Source: Asterias amurensis (Eukaryota > Echinodermata > Asteroidea > Forcipulatida > Asteriidae). Taken from it: 64,000 bases of DNA. The translations under genes and the position numbers were made by a program. Location: NCBI RefSeq assembly GCF_032118995.1, contig NC_092669.1, positions 1,488,001-1,552,000 on the forward strand. The letters are read 5' to 3'. Under the pieces are notes generated by a model. That model made no database searches. It was not told where the DNA came from and was given only the letters and a program-made list of their open reading frames with translations. Numbering within the stretch: position 1 is the stretch's first letter; every line of letters begins with the position of its first letter. Shown here in pieces: positions 12,201 through 20,900 of this stretch.

Positions 12201-15200
12201 ATAGTCCGTCGTAATAATGTTTGAAGATGACAACAGAACTTTGAGAAGAGAAATAACAATTAAACAAAGGTGTAACAAAACAATTGTTGCACGCTGTGAC
12301 TGGGGTCCATGGGTTTTGTACACCCTCAGTGGTAAATGGCACCCTCGGCTTCACCTCGGGTGCCATTTCCCCCCACGAGTGTACAAAACGCCATGGACCC
12401 CATCACAGCGTGCAACAATTGTATGTCAGTACTGAAACATTGCATGTTTTTATCCCGAGAAAGGGACAATTAGCTGGCTCACTATGGCAGTAAACATAAC
12501 CCCCCTGTCTAGTAAAGTTGTGCCCATCTGTCAAGCATAGTGTTGGAGAGAAATGGACAACTTGGACCAGTGTCAGCCTCAATGAAAGATTTCAAGGTCA
12601 TGTTAGGATAACCTCTAAGATAAGGGCATCGTGCTTCCAGAGAAGAACACGACTAGTAGGACCCCCCCTTCCAACACTCTTATACTTTGTCTTCTTCACA
12701 AGGAACTGTGAAAAACAGGAAGGATAAGCTGACGATGTTCCTTGGACGTCACGTTAGGATGACCTCTAGGATAAGGGCATCAGGTTTCCAGGAAGAACAA
12801 GACTAGTAGGAACCCCCCCCCCCTCCTTTCCCATACCCCGATAGTAACCAAGTCAATGTCTTAGGATAAACTTACAGTTACATATTCCTCGCATGGAACT
12901 GTGAAAAACAGGAAGGATAAGCTGACCCTGTTACTCGGACTGGTGTGAAACAGAACCTCACATGCCGACGACTGGGCGTCGTTGCTCGAGGGGAACTCGC
13001 TGGAGATGTACCGACCCATTCGACCGGTAAATACAAACGAACAATCTAAAAAGCAAAAAAAGTTGTTCAGTTTTTGTTTATACCTGAAATAAAATACTGA
13101 GCAGAGTTTGCAGAGTAAAATAAGTTAAGGTTTTTGATGTAATTTTGATATAATTTGGCACCCCGAACAAAGGTATTGACGAAATAAGGACACCACCAAC
13201 ATAGGGCTAGATAGCTCAGTTGGTAGAGCGCCGGCCATTAAACTAGAGGCTGTTGATTCGAATCCCACTCTAGTCAATTTTTTGTTCAACCCCCAAAATA
13301 ACATAACTTACCTGTAGAAGAAGTTTCAGCTTCATCAGCCTTCAAGTGTTTGGGAACAAAAAGTGAAAATCACAGAGCAATATTTTCAGGAGAGTCGCGT
13401 AAATCCATTGTACATACGGTGTACTTGCTAAAATAATTTTCGTGAAGTTGTTTAACTCATTTCTCAAAAACTTCAGCACCTCAGCAAGTAAGGGAAGCTA
13501 TCTGTCATTATTATCTTTAAATGGTGCGAGTTTAAAGAAACATTACATAATTGGTTTTTGCTAACAAAAACGTTGCTGGCAGTGTAGGCACTTTATGTAA
13601 TTCACCATATACATAAACTGACAAACCTGTAGAAGTTTGAGATCGATCGGCCATCTGGGTCACGAGAGAATAGTGAAAACCCGATTACAAATTTTGCATT
13701 GCATCCATGCAAAAATAAAAATGAATCAAACGCTCACTGAGGGATAAACTCCAAACGCGTAGTTAGATTATTTATTTCTCATCAAAATATGACATTTCAG
13801 ACAGAAATATTTCAAGGGAGGTTTTCAATTATCATCATCATTAGACCATGTAAATTTTATGTAAATCTGTGATCTTCACGATATTTGTTTCTAACCAATT
13901 CTGTAACGTTCCTTTAATGTAAATCTGTGTACATTGTGTTTTTGTGATCTACAAAAAGTACCCAGCCCGTAACTGAAAAAAAGCTAAAGTGACCTGTTTG
14001 GGGTGCTTTCGGGATGGTAACGTAGGTGGCATGGAAGCGGTTGAAGACCTCTTCCGACTCTGCACTAAATCGGATCTTGACCTCGTTTGAATCGGCCGTC
14101 CATGTGAAAGTTGGTTGATCACCACAAAGTGCCTCTGAACGATTCGTTCCAACGTCAATAATCTAAAATAAATAAGAACCCAACTAAGCATGTTATTCTC
14201 CTACTAAATTTGTGATTAAAAAATCATTCATTTTTGTTATTTTGTTCATTTATTTGAATTTTAAAGTTTCAATGTGACAGGTGCGATGTGAACCCCCTAC
14301 TTTATTTTTGAATTAGTTAGTATCAGTTTCTTTTAATATCATGGCATGGTTTCATTTTAATTGCACTTTTGGGGAAAAAAAACCCCACATTTTTGTATGG
14401 CTGCTAAGCAAACCAAAAGTAAACACAAACACAACCAACAAACAAATCCCCCAACCTACCTCAACATAGTTATTTTCAGTACACTCCATTCCACCCTCGA
14501 GGGTAAAAGAGTCGAACGTGAGCCTCGGCCTTTTGTCCTGAGGAAGCAAGATCGTCAGTTGGCACTGGAAGAATTGAACAGATTTCCTTGGCCAGTTGGG
14601 GGACGTTACTTCACCTGTCTCAGCCTGGATAACTCGATCACAATGCTTGGGTGAGAACGCTTCCTTCGCCGTTGAATTTTCCACAGAGTTCGTTAGGACT
14701 CGCTTGGATACAAACCCTTGGGAAACAAGTTCAAGTCAGATGCATTAGGCCAAATAAAACAAAATACAAGTTGATCGTCCCCTCCCTCATCCTTTTTTGA
14801 GGCCACATACTTTTTTTAACTATTTTTTATCAAAAAGACCCATTTTTTCGGTGTATTTCAACTTTCAAGATTAACTTATCTTTCTTTTAAGAACGTGTAG
14901 GCTAACTAAAGTAAGTAAGTGGTCACTTTAAACTGAAGAATTATTTTTGGCCAATTTGAATTAAAATGCTTGGCGGCCACCTTCGAAAGAAATAACAAAT
15001 ATAAAATAAAAAGGCCCTCATCCTTCTGCCACAAAACAGCCCAACAAGGAATGAAATTGTGTCCTAAGCAGCTATTAAAGGGCTAGTGACAGAACAAGTT
15101 TCATTGAAACTTTCAATTCGACGAAGAACTTACTCTCGCACTCACGAACGTTGCACTGTCTCTTCTCTGGTAATACTGGTTTCTGAACGCCATGACAGGC

Positions 15201-17144
15201 TGCCTTCCCCAACTCATGATTGTTCAACTCCGACACACAAACAGCCCGTGCCTTTACTTCGCCTTAAAAACACACAAAAACAATCAAAAATTGATGTTTC
15301 CAACATGAAAATTAAAAATCAAGTTTTCCCGCAGGTTTAGTCTGGTGCTTAGAGGAGTTGTAGATACACGTTACAAAAACAGAGTGATAGGGAAGGGAGC
15401 GAGACTCCCAGGTTATCATCAACTGCGTGAGAATAATCTGACATGAACTGCAAGTAGTTTATTTTTGTGTATCAAGTTTTCTAGCGCCCTCTATAGACAG
15501 TTTCTGAAAAATTTCTGTGGATTTATTATTAATTTTATGAGGAGTGAAAATTTGTTTTAAAGTTTGTTTTGTTTAGGTTTTGTTTATTGCATTTTCGTTC
15601 TAAATAGTTATTTTTTAACAGATGCACTAACATTTTTTTTGATTTTGAGAACTTTTAAACTACCTTGATGGAGTCCACATTGTCGACCACACTCTCCCCA
15701 TTCCACATCCCAAGTGACGTCATGGCTCGGGGAAAACAACCGCTTAGTATTTCCTATACTCTGTTAAAAAAACCCAGATAATTAATACTTCAAACAAAAC
15801 TACACTTTCGAAGGCTTAGTTAACTTCGTTTTGGTTCTTGAAATGCTCTGTATCCGACTGAAATTATTTCCTATAACTTTGATTTTTGTTTTACCTGTCT
15901 AGTTTGATGTACATGGAGAGTTAAGGTAGTATTACTAATGCCATGCCTCTTCTAAGATCGCTTCATTGGTTACCAATTAAACAGAGGATTGTATTTAAGA
16001 TTCTTTTATTCGTTTACAAATTCTTTCACAATCAATGACGATATGTAATTAATCAAATCAGAACTATACAAAGTTACTGCTAATTACCTTAAAGTCACCT
16101 GGAAGTGGTATTTTTTCAAAATAAAGCTTTTGTCACTATTATATGTGTTTTGATGAGTGGAATGTGAATAAACAGTTAACTAAGGTTTTACAAAATCATT
16201 TCTTATGTTGTTTACAAATTTAAGAGTAGACACCGACCCGAGAGGGCGCTGTTAGTGACAAAAGCTTTATTTTGAAAAAAATACCACTTCCAGGTGACTT
16301 TAAGTCGTCAGAAAATGACACCATTGCACTGCCGTCTATAGCTAATGGTCAATTAAAAAGTCAATAGTTACCCGAGATGTTGTTGCGTCCCTCACTTTGG
16401 TCTCAACAACCCCCTTCCCTATAGCCCCCCAAACAATTAGTGCCATTACGCTAGATTCACTCCGGTTTTTGGCTCTACGCCTGCTCACTCTGTGGATATT
16501 CCTTTGTTCAAGGTTTAAATTTTATTTTTTTAACAGTAAATTATTGTAATACATGCAACAATAATAATTGTATGCACATGTTCCAAGAATACAGTTAAGC
16601 CTGGTGGAAATAAATACATAGGCAAAACAGTACATACGAAGGCAAAATAATTATTCGAATACCAACCCACGTTTTCATTCTGAGATTCCCCCCCCCCCCC
16701 ATAAACCAGTTGTCACTAGCTTCCCGTTGCGCATTGTGAAGAGCATGCACAAGAGCTCGACAAATAAAGTGCGCTCGTTTTGGTGTAATTTAATGAAACA
16801 TTTTGTTCAAAAACACCTTTGGCTCAAGTTTATTTAGAATTGTTTCTGTATCCTGCCACCACGTTTTCATCCGTTACGGAATAAAATAGACTAGGTCGGA
16901 TTCCTCCGTTGCTGACATCGCATGGCTTGGAATAAAAAAGCTTCACACTTTTTAGAGTGATGTTCCTTTTGTTTTAAATGTAGTGATTAAGTGGCAGGTA
17001 GGATATGAAAATATTATTCCATCATTTTGTAGCAGTTCCCATAACCTAGCTTACCTTCGCCGTAGACGCCGTACCTACAAGCATCATGATGGTGATGATT
17101 GCGAGGATGGTATACCGTCCAACGCTCCTCTCTGCTACCCCCAT
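87..17144 (-). CDS. Secreted TSP1 plus multi-CUB protein (3' part beyond left edge)
   Basis: Reading right to left, the exons are 17055-17144, 15664-15760, 15134-15262, 14460-14716, 13994-14162, (13312-13329, microexon), 12876-13045, 11922-12105, 10582-10790, 10149-10314, 8717-8904, 8249-8429, 7583-7770, 6939-7113, 3437-3609, 2754-2955, 1451-1674, 418-580 and 87-268. All have GT/AG borders and reading phase stays open, giving 1055 codons in the window. The product has a signal peptide, one six-cysteine thrombospondin type-1 repeat, then CUB domains in series. Each CUB is split over two exons, the first entered in phase 1 and left in phase 0, the second the reverse. No membrane span is seen here; the C-terminus is outside the window. 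CUB arrays are extracellular protein- or ligand-binding modules; TSP1 followed by CUB recalls ADAMTS13, but no protease domain precedes it. An extracellular matrix or humoral recognition role is inference. Confidence 0.88.
418..1674 (-). CDS. Exons 17-18: CUB domain 7
   Basis: Exons 1451-1674 and 418-580. The motifs are GEFSSLDHGRAAWMLGNCSV, VLIHLQDFLIGG, CNPEFVL and IFCGNFKSFSWLSDTNAVL. The N-terminal part has drifted from the CUB consensus, and its first cysteine is not evident. Confidence 0.75.
611..782. mobile_element. Foldback MITE, AAGCCCGGTTCA family
   Basis: Inverted ends AAGCCCGGTTCACACTTCCT and AGGAAGTATGAACCGGGCTT enclose about 130 bp containing GCGAATGCGAATG motifs. Relatives are at 9898-10085 and 50326-50665, with a fragment near 11385-11420. 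Confidence 0.8.
1690..2645 (+). repeat. 88-bp tandem repeat array in a CUB-gene intron
   Basis: About eleven units with GCACCGACCGGTCGCTAGTG recur every 88 bp (for example 1741, 1829, 1917) and degenerate toward 2640. Each unit has a palindromic GACCGGTC core. The array starts just beside exon 1451-1674. Confidence 0.88.
2754..3609 (-). CDS. Exons 15-16: CUB domain 6
   Basis: Exons 3437-3609 and 2754-2955. The motifs are ACSRTILEDEGVVRWPDDF, DCELTF, VILTFDKLQAPGIDCSDFKIE and SYCETQFEPFSIISTSNEI. The second half is longer than its siblings, with an extra loop around TNSRPLSILRRQ. Confidence 0.78.
4541..4862. mobile_element. tRNA-like SINE sequence in a foldback arrangement
   Basis: The outer arms (AATATTTTGGTTTTTACCCA and its complement) enclose a tRNA-like body at about 4696-4770. 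It has a box A-like GTAGTCTAGTTGG and a canonical box B GGGTTCGAATCCC. Relatives are at 11137-11330 (inverted), 11757-11893, 18925-19110 and 40287-40460. Confidence 0.7.
5038..5416. mobile_element. MITE family GGCAGTGGACACTATTGG, near-full copy
   Basis: About 380 bp with inverted ends (TGGACACTATTGGT and ACCAATAGTGTCCACTGCC) and an internal palindrome around TTCGAGACCTCA. This is the most abundant family in the window. Partial copies lie near 7278-7494, 8005-8215, 11439-11612, 28895-29062, 29330-29672, 36427-36616 and 44775-44826. Confidence 0.8.
5640..6736 (+). CDS. TMEM79-like MAPEG-family membrane protein
   Basis: Two exons, 5640-5843 and 6365-6736, join in phase 0 and give 191 residues. 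Hydrophobic segments include VFIAGIFLVAMTYILW, LVLSLFPTVVGV, IIPILICMFVTARAIFY and FALTMCVNMSSLMYC, so it is a small multi-span protein. The order LVLSLFPTVVGV, then RxNQRALQNTLEQ, then a final hydrophobic pair matches the MAPEG fold; the closest relative I recognise is TMEM79 (mattrin). MAPEG enzymes act on glutathione or eicosanoid substrates in ER membranes, while TMEM79 works in the trans-Golgi/lysosomal system. No catalytic claim is made here. The gene sits wholly within an intron of the minus-strand TSP1-CUB gene, in opposite orientation. The start codon follows a T-rich tract, with no upstream in-frame ATG needed. Confidence 0.82.
6939..7770 (-). CDS. Exons 13-14: CUB domain 5 (divergent)
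   Basis: Exons 7583-7770 and 6939-7113. The first half (DCRQRL, SPGIPPLGRADCFLLI, IILKVETFAIE) fits CUB. The second half (GELPSFTWTSSRNELLIL) lacks the usual cysteine before the GxxPxFxW segment, so one disulfide is probably missing. Confidence 0.75.
7148..7222 (+). mobile_element. tRNA-like SINE fragment
   Basis: GGTGGCTGAGTACAGTCTAG and GTGGGTTCAAATCCCGGTG resemble boxes A and B. It lies in a CUB-gene intron. Confidence 0.4.
8249..8904 (-). CDS. Exons 11-12: CUB domain 4
   Basis: Exons 8717-8904 and 8249-8429. The motifs are DCVDVTVT, HPNPYPSSKECSM, FDLLTFDLEESDNCEKDALQ and RFCGQLPSFSWTSDSNEV. The PNPYPSSKEC turn and the acidic DLEESDNC strand fit CUB. Confidence 0.82.
9119..9275. mobile_element. 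TCCTAACTTAGGACT foldback, short copy
   Basis: GGGGTCGATAACACAAAGAG and CTCTTTGGAAATCTACCCC close an arm-to-arm palindrome of TCCTAACTTAGGACT motifs. Confidence 0.65.
9343..9655. mobile_element. TCCTAACTTAGGACT foldback, long perfect copy
   Basis: The ends GGGGTGGATTTCACAAAGGT and ACCTTTGTGAAATCCACCCC are exact inverted repeats. The inside is tandem AGGACTAGTCCTAAGTTAGG-type units, each self-complementary, so almost the whole 313 bp can fold. It lies in a CUB-gene intron. Confidence 0.82.
9675..9862 (-). mobile_element. tRNA-derived SINE, minus strand
   Basis: On the minus strand: a GGTGTCATGGCCTAGCCATC head (box A region), GTGGGTTCGAGTCCC (box B), then CTCAAGCAAGACACTTAACC. The last motif recurs in core regions of many metazoan SINEs. 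Confidence 0.6.
9898..10085. mobile_element. Foldback MITE, AAGCCCGGTTCA family, copy 2
   Basis: Same inverted ends as 611-782 (AAGCCCGGTTCATACTTCCT and TATGAACCGGGCTT), in the intron between CUB3 and CUB4. Confidence 0.78.
10149..10790 (-). CDS. Exons 9-10: CUB domain 3
   Basis: Exons 10582-10790 and 10149-10314. This is the most canonical CUB of the array: GTITSPGYPEAYPDDADC is a textbook CUB start, followed by VVTISFLDFMLE, CQFDHVM and LYCGLHQPFSWTSDSNQV. Confidence 0.88.
10805..10995 (-). mobile_element. LINE/SINE 3' tail fragment
   Basis: On the minus strand VPAFKQVLKTHLFP-stop, then GGCGCTTTATAAGTACAG, resemble the end of CR1/L2-type ORF2 and its tail. Confidence 0.4.
11137..11330 (-). 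mobile_element. tRNA-like SINE, inverted copy
   Basis: GGGATTCGAACCCACAACCC is box B on the minus strand, and CCAACTAGACTACCGAGG is the box A side. The ACCCATACACCGATGTGTG arm matches 4559-4578. Confidence 0.7.
11922..13045 (-). CDS. Exons 7-8: CUB domain 2
   Basis: Exons 12876-13045 and 11922-12105 give a CUB domain with DCSFVFTGRMGRYIS, FPSSN, ACEVLF, VSLSFLFFTV, CEEYVT and SFCGDYEHFSWTSSGNEAVL. It ends in an acidic linker (LEYEPLEVEPQ). Confidence 0.82.
12280..12422. mobile_element. 143-bp palindromic MITE
   Basis: ACAATTGTTGCACGCTGTGA is answered by TCACAGCGTGCAACAATTGT, and the arms continue through GGTCCATGG and TTTTGTACAC to a small loop. Confidence 0.8.
12596..12830. repeat. Duplicated intron block containing a piece of CUB2 exon 7
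   Basis: GATAAGGGCATC, TTCCAG and GACTAGTAGG motifs occur twice (about 12618-12662 and 12769-12813). Between them, 12702-12735 (GGAACTGTGAAAAACAGGAA) repeats part of exon 12876-13045. Confidence 0.65.
13205..13277 (+). tRNA. tRNA-like sequence (probable pseudogene or SINE head)
   Basis: GGCTAGATAGCTCAGTTGGT gives a good box A and D-arm, ATTCGAATCCC is a box B, and GGCTAGA can pair with TCTAGTC as an acceptor stem. The anticodon stem does not pair well, so a functional tRNA is unlikely. Confidence 0.4.
13312..13329 (-). CDS. Possible 18-nt microexon in the CUB1-CUB2 linker
   Basis: A strong donor (ACAG then gtaagt) follows 18 nt that keep phase 1 and add AETSST to the linker. The acceptor after GATGAAG has a poor pyrimidine tract, so use is uncertain. 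Skipping it also keeps the frame, which suits a cassette exon. Confidence 0.4.
13994..14716 (-). CDS. Exons 4-5: CUB domain 1
   Basis: Exons 14460-14716 and 13994-14162 encode a CUB domain. Visible signatures are HCDRV, the GEVTSPNWP turn, CQLTI, LTFDSFTLE, ECTENNYVE and ALCGDQPTFTWTADSNEV, with four cysteines. An N-terminal linker of about 30 residues joins it to the TSP1 repeat. Confidence 0.85.
15134..15760 (-). CDS. Exons 2-3: thrombospondin type-1 repeat
   Basis: The two exons (15664-15760 and 15134-15262) join in phase 1 to give a TSP1 module. It starts with a W-x3-W pattern (WDVEWGECGRQCG) and holds six cysteines, the last in CNVREC. Six cysteines with leading tryptophans is the ADAMTS/thrombospondin pattern; the tryptophans are normally C-mannosylated. 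Confidence 0.8.
15936..16520 (+). mobile_element. LINE ORF2 C-terminal remnant
   Basis: PLLRSLHWLPIKQRIVFKIL at about 15940-16000 is the widespread LINE (CR1/L2-like) motif just after the RT domain. The foldback MITE 16088-16313 interrupts it. The region after 16314 is assigned with less certainty. Confidence 0.5.
16088..16313. mobile_element. Foldback MITE with about 50-bp inverted ends
   Basis: CTTAAAGTCACCTGGAAGTG and the following TTTCAAAATAAAGCTTTTGTC are inverted at 16256-16313. It sits within a LINE-like remnant. Confidence 0.78.
17055..17144 (-). CDS. Exon 1: start codon and signal peptide of the TSP1-CUB gene
   Basis: The start codon lies at 17144-17142. It opens a 30-residue exon: a short basic stretch, then a hydrophobic core (YTILAIITIMMLVG) and a small-residue cleavage region (TASTA). 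The exon ends in phase 0 at a GT donor, so this is the N-terminus of a secreted protein. Confidence 0.8.
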
Positions 17145-17968
17145 TATCGCTCTATGCTTGGACCTGCTGCTCGCGGCGGACTGTCTCTAATGGTGCTTCT
17201 CTCTAGCCACAATGCATTGGGACACTACGTTCCAGGTATGTGAACCCCGAACATTCTTTCGGTAGTCATTGTTTGTGTTGACAAAGCCTTTGAAAGGACA
17301 ACATACAACCAAAAGGAATCTCTGGCCCTGAAATCGAACTACCCCCCCTCCCCCGTGGACCATCATCATCGTCATAATTTTATTCAAAATAGAGCTGGTC
17401 GAAGACCTTCGCTGACGAGGAGGATTGGAGGGGGCGGGGAGAGTTGGGGGTAGAATGGGAGACTATGCATTGGGAATGGAGATTTTGCACTTTCTCTAAT
17501 GGGGATGCAATTCACACCTTTATAGACTTGTAAAAACAAAAATTCCCAACTCACATGAGGTCAAAGATACATCTGACAGGAAACTGCCAGGTTTAAATGG
17601 CTGGAGATTCTGTTCTGGTTCCCCTTGCAAAATCTGTGGGAATTTTGCGTCTTGCGGGGCCAGCAATCTCGAACATAGTGTTGTAAGATGGCGGAGAGAG
17701 TCAGAACGCTATTATCGCGACATAACGACTTGTCCACAAGGCTACAGCAACTGTGTTTTTTTGTTTAAGGGCTATTTTAAGCGCATCAAGGTGTTGCAAC
17801 CATGGTTTCACTTTCCAAACCTACCAATTAATGTGTCAGATGCTCAAATGTAAGTAATTCTACCTACACAGCTATAATCTAAGTGGTAAAATCAACATTT
17901 ATTAAAAACAACATAGCTTTTACCTGGTTTGTTTTTCAGAGCTTGTCTTAATTCAATTCGATTCAAGA
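17145..17968. promoter_or_regulatory. Shared head-to-head intergenic region (candidate bidirectional promoter)
   Basis: The 824 bp separate the start codons of the minus-strand TSP1-CUB gene and the plus-strand receptor kinase. A consensus donor at 17850 (CAAAT then gtaagt) and a pyrimidine-rich acceptor near 17939 suggest that the kinase has a 5' noncoding exon ending at 17849. I saw no clear TATA box. Confidence 0.45.
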
Positions 17969-20900
17969 ATGGCTGCTAGATGTTTGCTGCTGCTCGTTTG
18001 CTTTGCACTACGCACTCGTTTCATCGGTGAGTATGTTTAATTTAAACCATGAGAATGCATTCTACGAGAATGTTAACATCTGTCTTTAAAGGCAGTGGAC
18101 ACTATTGGTAACTACTCAAAATAATGATTAGCATAAAACCTTATTTTCGAGTAATGGGCAGAGGTTGATAGTATAAAACATTGTGAGAAACGGCTCCCTC
18201 TGAAGTAACGTAGTTTTTGAGAAAGAAGTACTTTTCCACGAATTTGATTTCGAGACCTCAGCTTTAGAATGTTAGGTCTCGAAATCAAGCATCTGACAGC
18301 ACACAACTTCGTGTAGCAAGGATTTTTTTCTTTCATATTATCTCGCCACTTCGACGACCAATTGATGAGCTAAAATTTTCACAGGTTTGTATGCATAATA
18401 TGTTGAGACACATTAAGTAAGAAGACTGGTCTTTGACAATTACCAATAGTGTTCAGTGCCTTTAACTTTCTGGTTTCAGGAAACTATAACTCCAAACCGT
18501 GGATATAGTAATTTATGAGGTGCAGATAAGTGATTTTCTTGTTTCCCTCTCTCCTCGTTGCAGTTCACTCTCTCAAGATAAACGTGACAAGAACGACGCC
18601 TCACGAGATCGAGGGAGAATCAACCTCGTTCACGTGTACCGCTGATGGATTGGGGTATGGATTCCTGCAGTGGATTCTGGACGGCACACCCCTGGACTCG
18701 ACGCCCTGCTTTGGTTCACAAGACAGGACTCGTTTATGCCTTGATCTTACGCTGTACAGAAATGACTCTGGCAAGACTCTAACATGCACATCGGTTGGGG
18801 AATATAAAAACACCGATACAACACTGCGGCTGAACGCACTTCGTAAGCTACCCGCACTTCGTTGAACACAATGCAAAATCTATTATATTATCGTAATTTA
18901 ACATCTATTATATATCGTTGCGGTACCTGTTCCCAAAACATAAGATTCGAACTGTCTCTAGCTACCGGCCAATCTCGGTAGTCTAGTTGGTAAGAAACTG
19001 CTCCCAAGGTTTGTGGGTTCGAGTCCCACCCAAATAACATGCCTGTGATATTTTGACTTGACTCAGGAAAATACTGAGTATACAGTGCTAACATGGGTAA
19101 AACAAAAAATACAACTAACTTTCTTATTAAGTGCAATACTAATGGGAGACTTTGGGACGCTAGGTGGCAGCAGACTTACCAGGTAAATTTCCATTGTTTA
19201 CGTAGTTCTGAGCGTTTGCACATGACCGAAAACAATGGATTATACCTGTAAGTCTGCTGCCACCAAGCATCACAAAAGTCTTCCATTGTGCAAAGTGGGA
19301 TTCAAAGCACTGTGATGTGCGGTGCCTAAAATGTGACCCGACCTAAATGTAGCCCGTAGGTTCTCCGTAGGTAGCCCGTTATAGGTTCTTGACACTATTG
19401 GTAATCACTCAAAATAGTTTATAAAAAACTAACAGTAGGTACAGAGTTTAGGCCACCCTACCCAACATATTAGGTACATGGTTAAAACCAACGGAATTTG
19501 TATAGTGTTTTTCATGTTTTCATTTTCATGCAATTATTGTCTATGAATCTTTCTTACTCCCAGATCCACCGGATGTCGTGACCCTCGAGGCTAACACGAC
19601 TTCCGGTTTGATTTACAAGTTCAACTGTACTGCCTCAGGAGCAAACCCAGCTGTGAAGATCACGTGGTTGGTTAACATAAATGATGTGCAGAGCCGCGAA
19701 GTTATCGTTTCGCGGCAAAGTCCGGCCCCATACATGTGGACGACCTCAAGTTGCATAACATTGTACGCAAACACAATAGCGGACGATGGGGGCGTCAGAT
19801 GCATGACGTCATTTTTAGACAATGATAGTTACGTGGTGAGAGAATTTCTGCTGGATGCGAATATTATTAAAGGTACGTCCCTTTGTTGCTATGTTGCACT
19901 ACACTACGACATTGGCTACGGCTTAAGATGTGACTGCCTTCCTTCCTACATATTATTCGGGAAGGAGCTTAAGCCATGCAGAGCCAAAACAAAACAACGT
20001 GAGTATTTATAAATCTCAGCACCAACGTTCTCAATTTTTTTTTCAGGTACAAATTTTATTGCGGAAACATTAACTACGCAGTCTGAACCCGACGAAAGAA
20101 CATCAACTACACGGCTCATTCAAAGAACATCAACTACTCTGCCCGATGAAGGAACATCAACTACTCGGCTCGATGAACGAACATCAACTACTCTGCCCGA
20201 TGAACGAACATCAACTACTCTGCCCGATGAAGGAACATCAACCATGTGGCCTGATGGAAGAACATCAACTTCTCGGTCTGATGAAGAAACTTCAACAGAT
20301 AGTTCAGTTGACGTCAAAGTTTACGTCATTGTTATCATTTCCGTCATCGTATGTCTCTGTGTTGCCATAGTGATTTTTTGGAGGTACCATCACAAACCAA
20401 AACCTCGGCAACCTCCACCACCGTTAAACAAAGCCACCAAGTGGACGTCAGCGGTTCGTACTATTATCAGCTTTTTAATTTTTTTATTTATAACTAATAT
20501 TTCATGTCAGCATCCATGGTTTGGAATCGAGTGATCGACCATTCCCCATAAGGTATTTTTCGGATAGATGATAAAGTTAATTCGGTCTCAAACGCAGACA
20601 AATTTTGGCAAGCAAAAATGTCTTTCACAACGACCAAGAAGCTGGTATTTATCAAAATGGTCGGAGTCCTGAAGAACTATAATAGAATGTACACTTCCGA
20701 ATGTCAATGATATCATTTATTTCCCAAAATCTCAGGAATGTGTGGAATTAGAGGAGACTGGTTTTCAGCTTCCCGATGTTGACTACTCCTTTCCTCGCGA
20801 GAACATCCAGCTTCTTGAGGTTCTAGGGTGTGGGAACTTTGGACAGGTGCACAAGGCCATTGCTAAGGACCTGCTGGAGGTTGGAACAAAAACACTTGTT

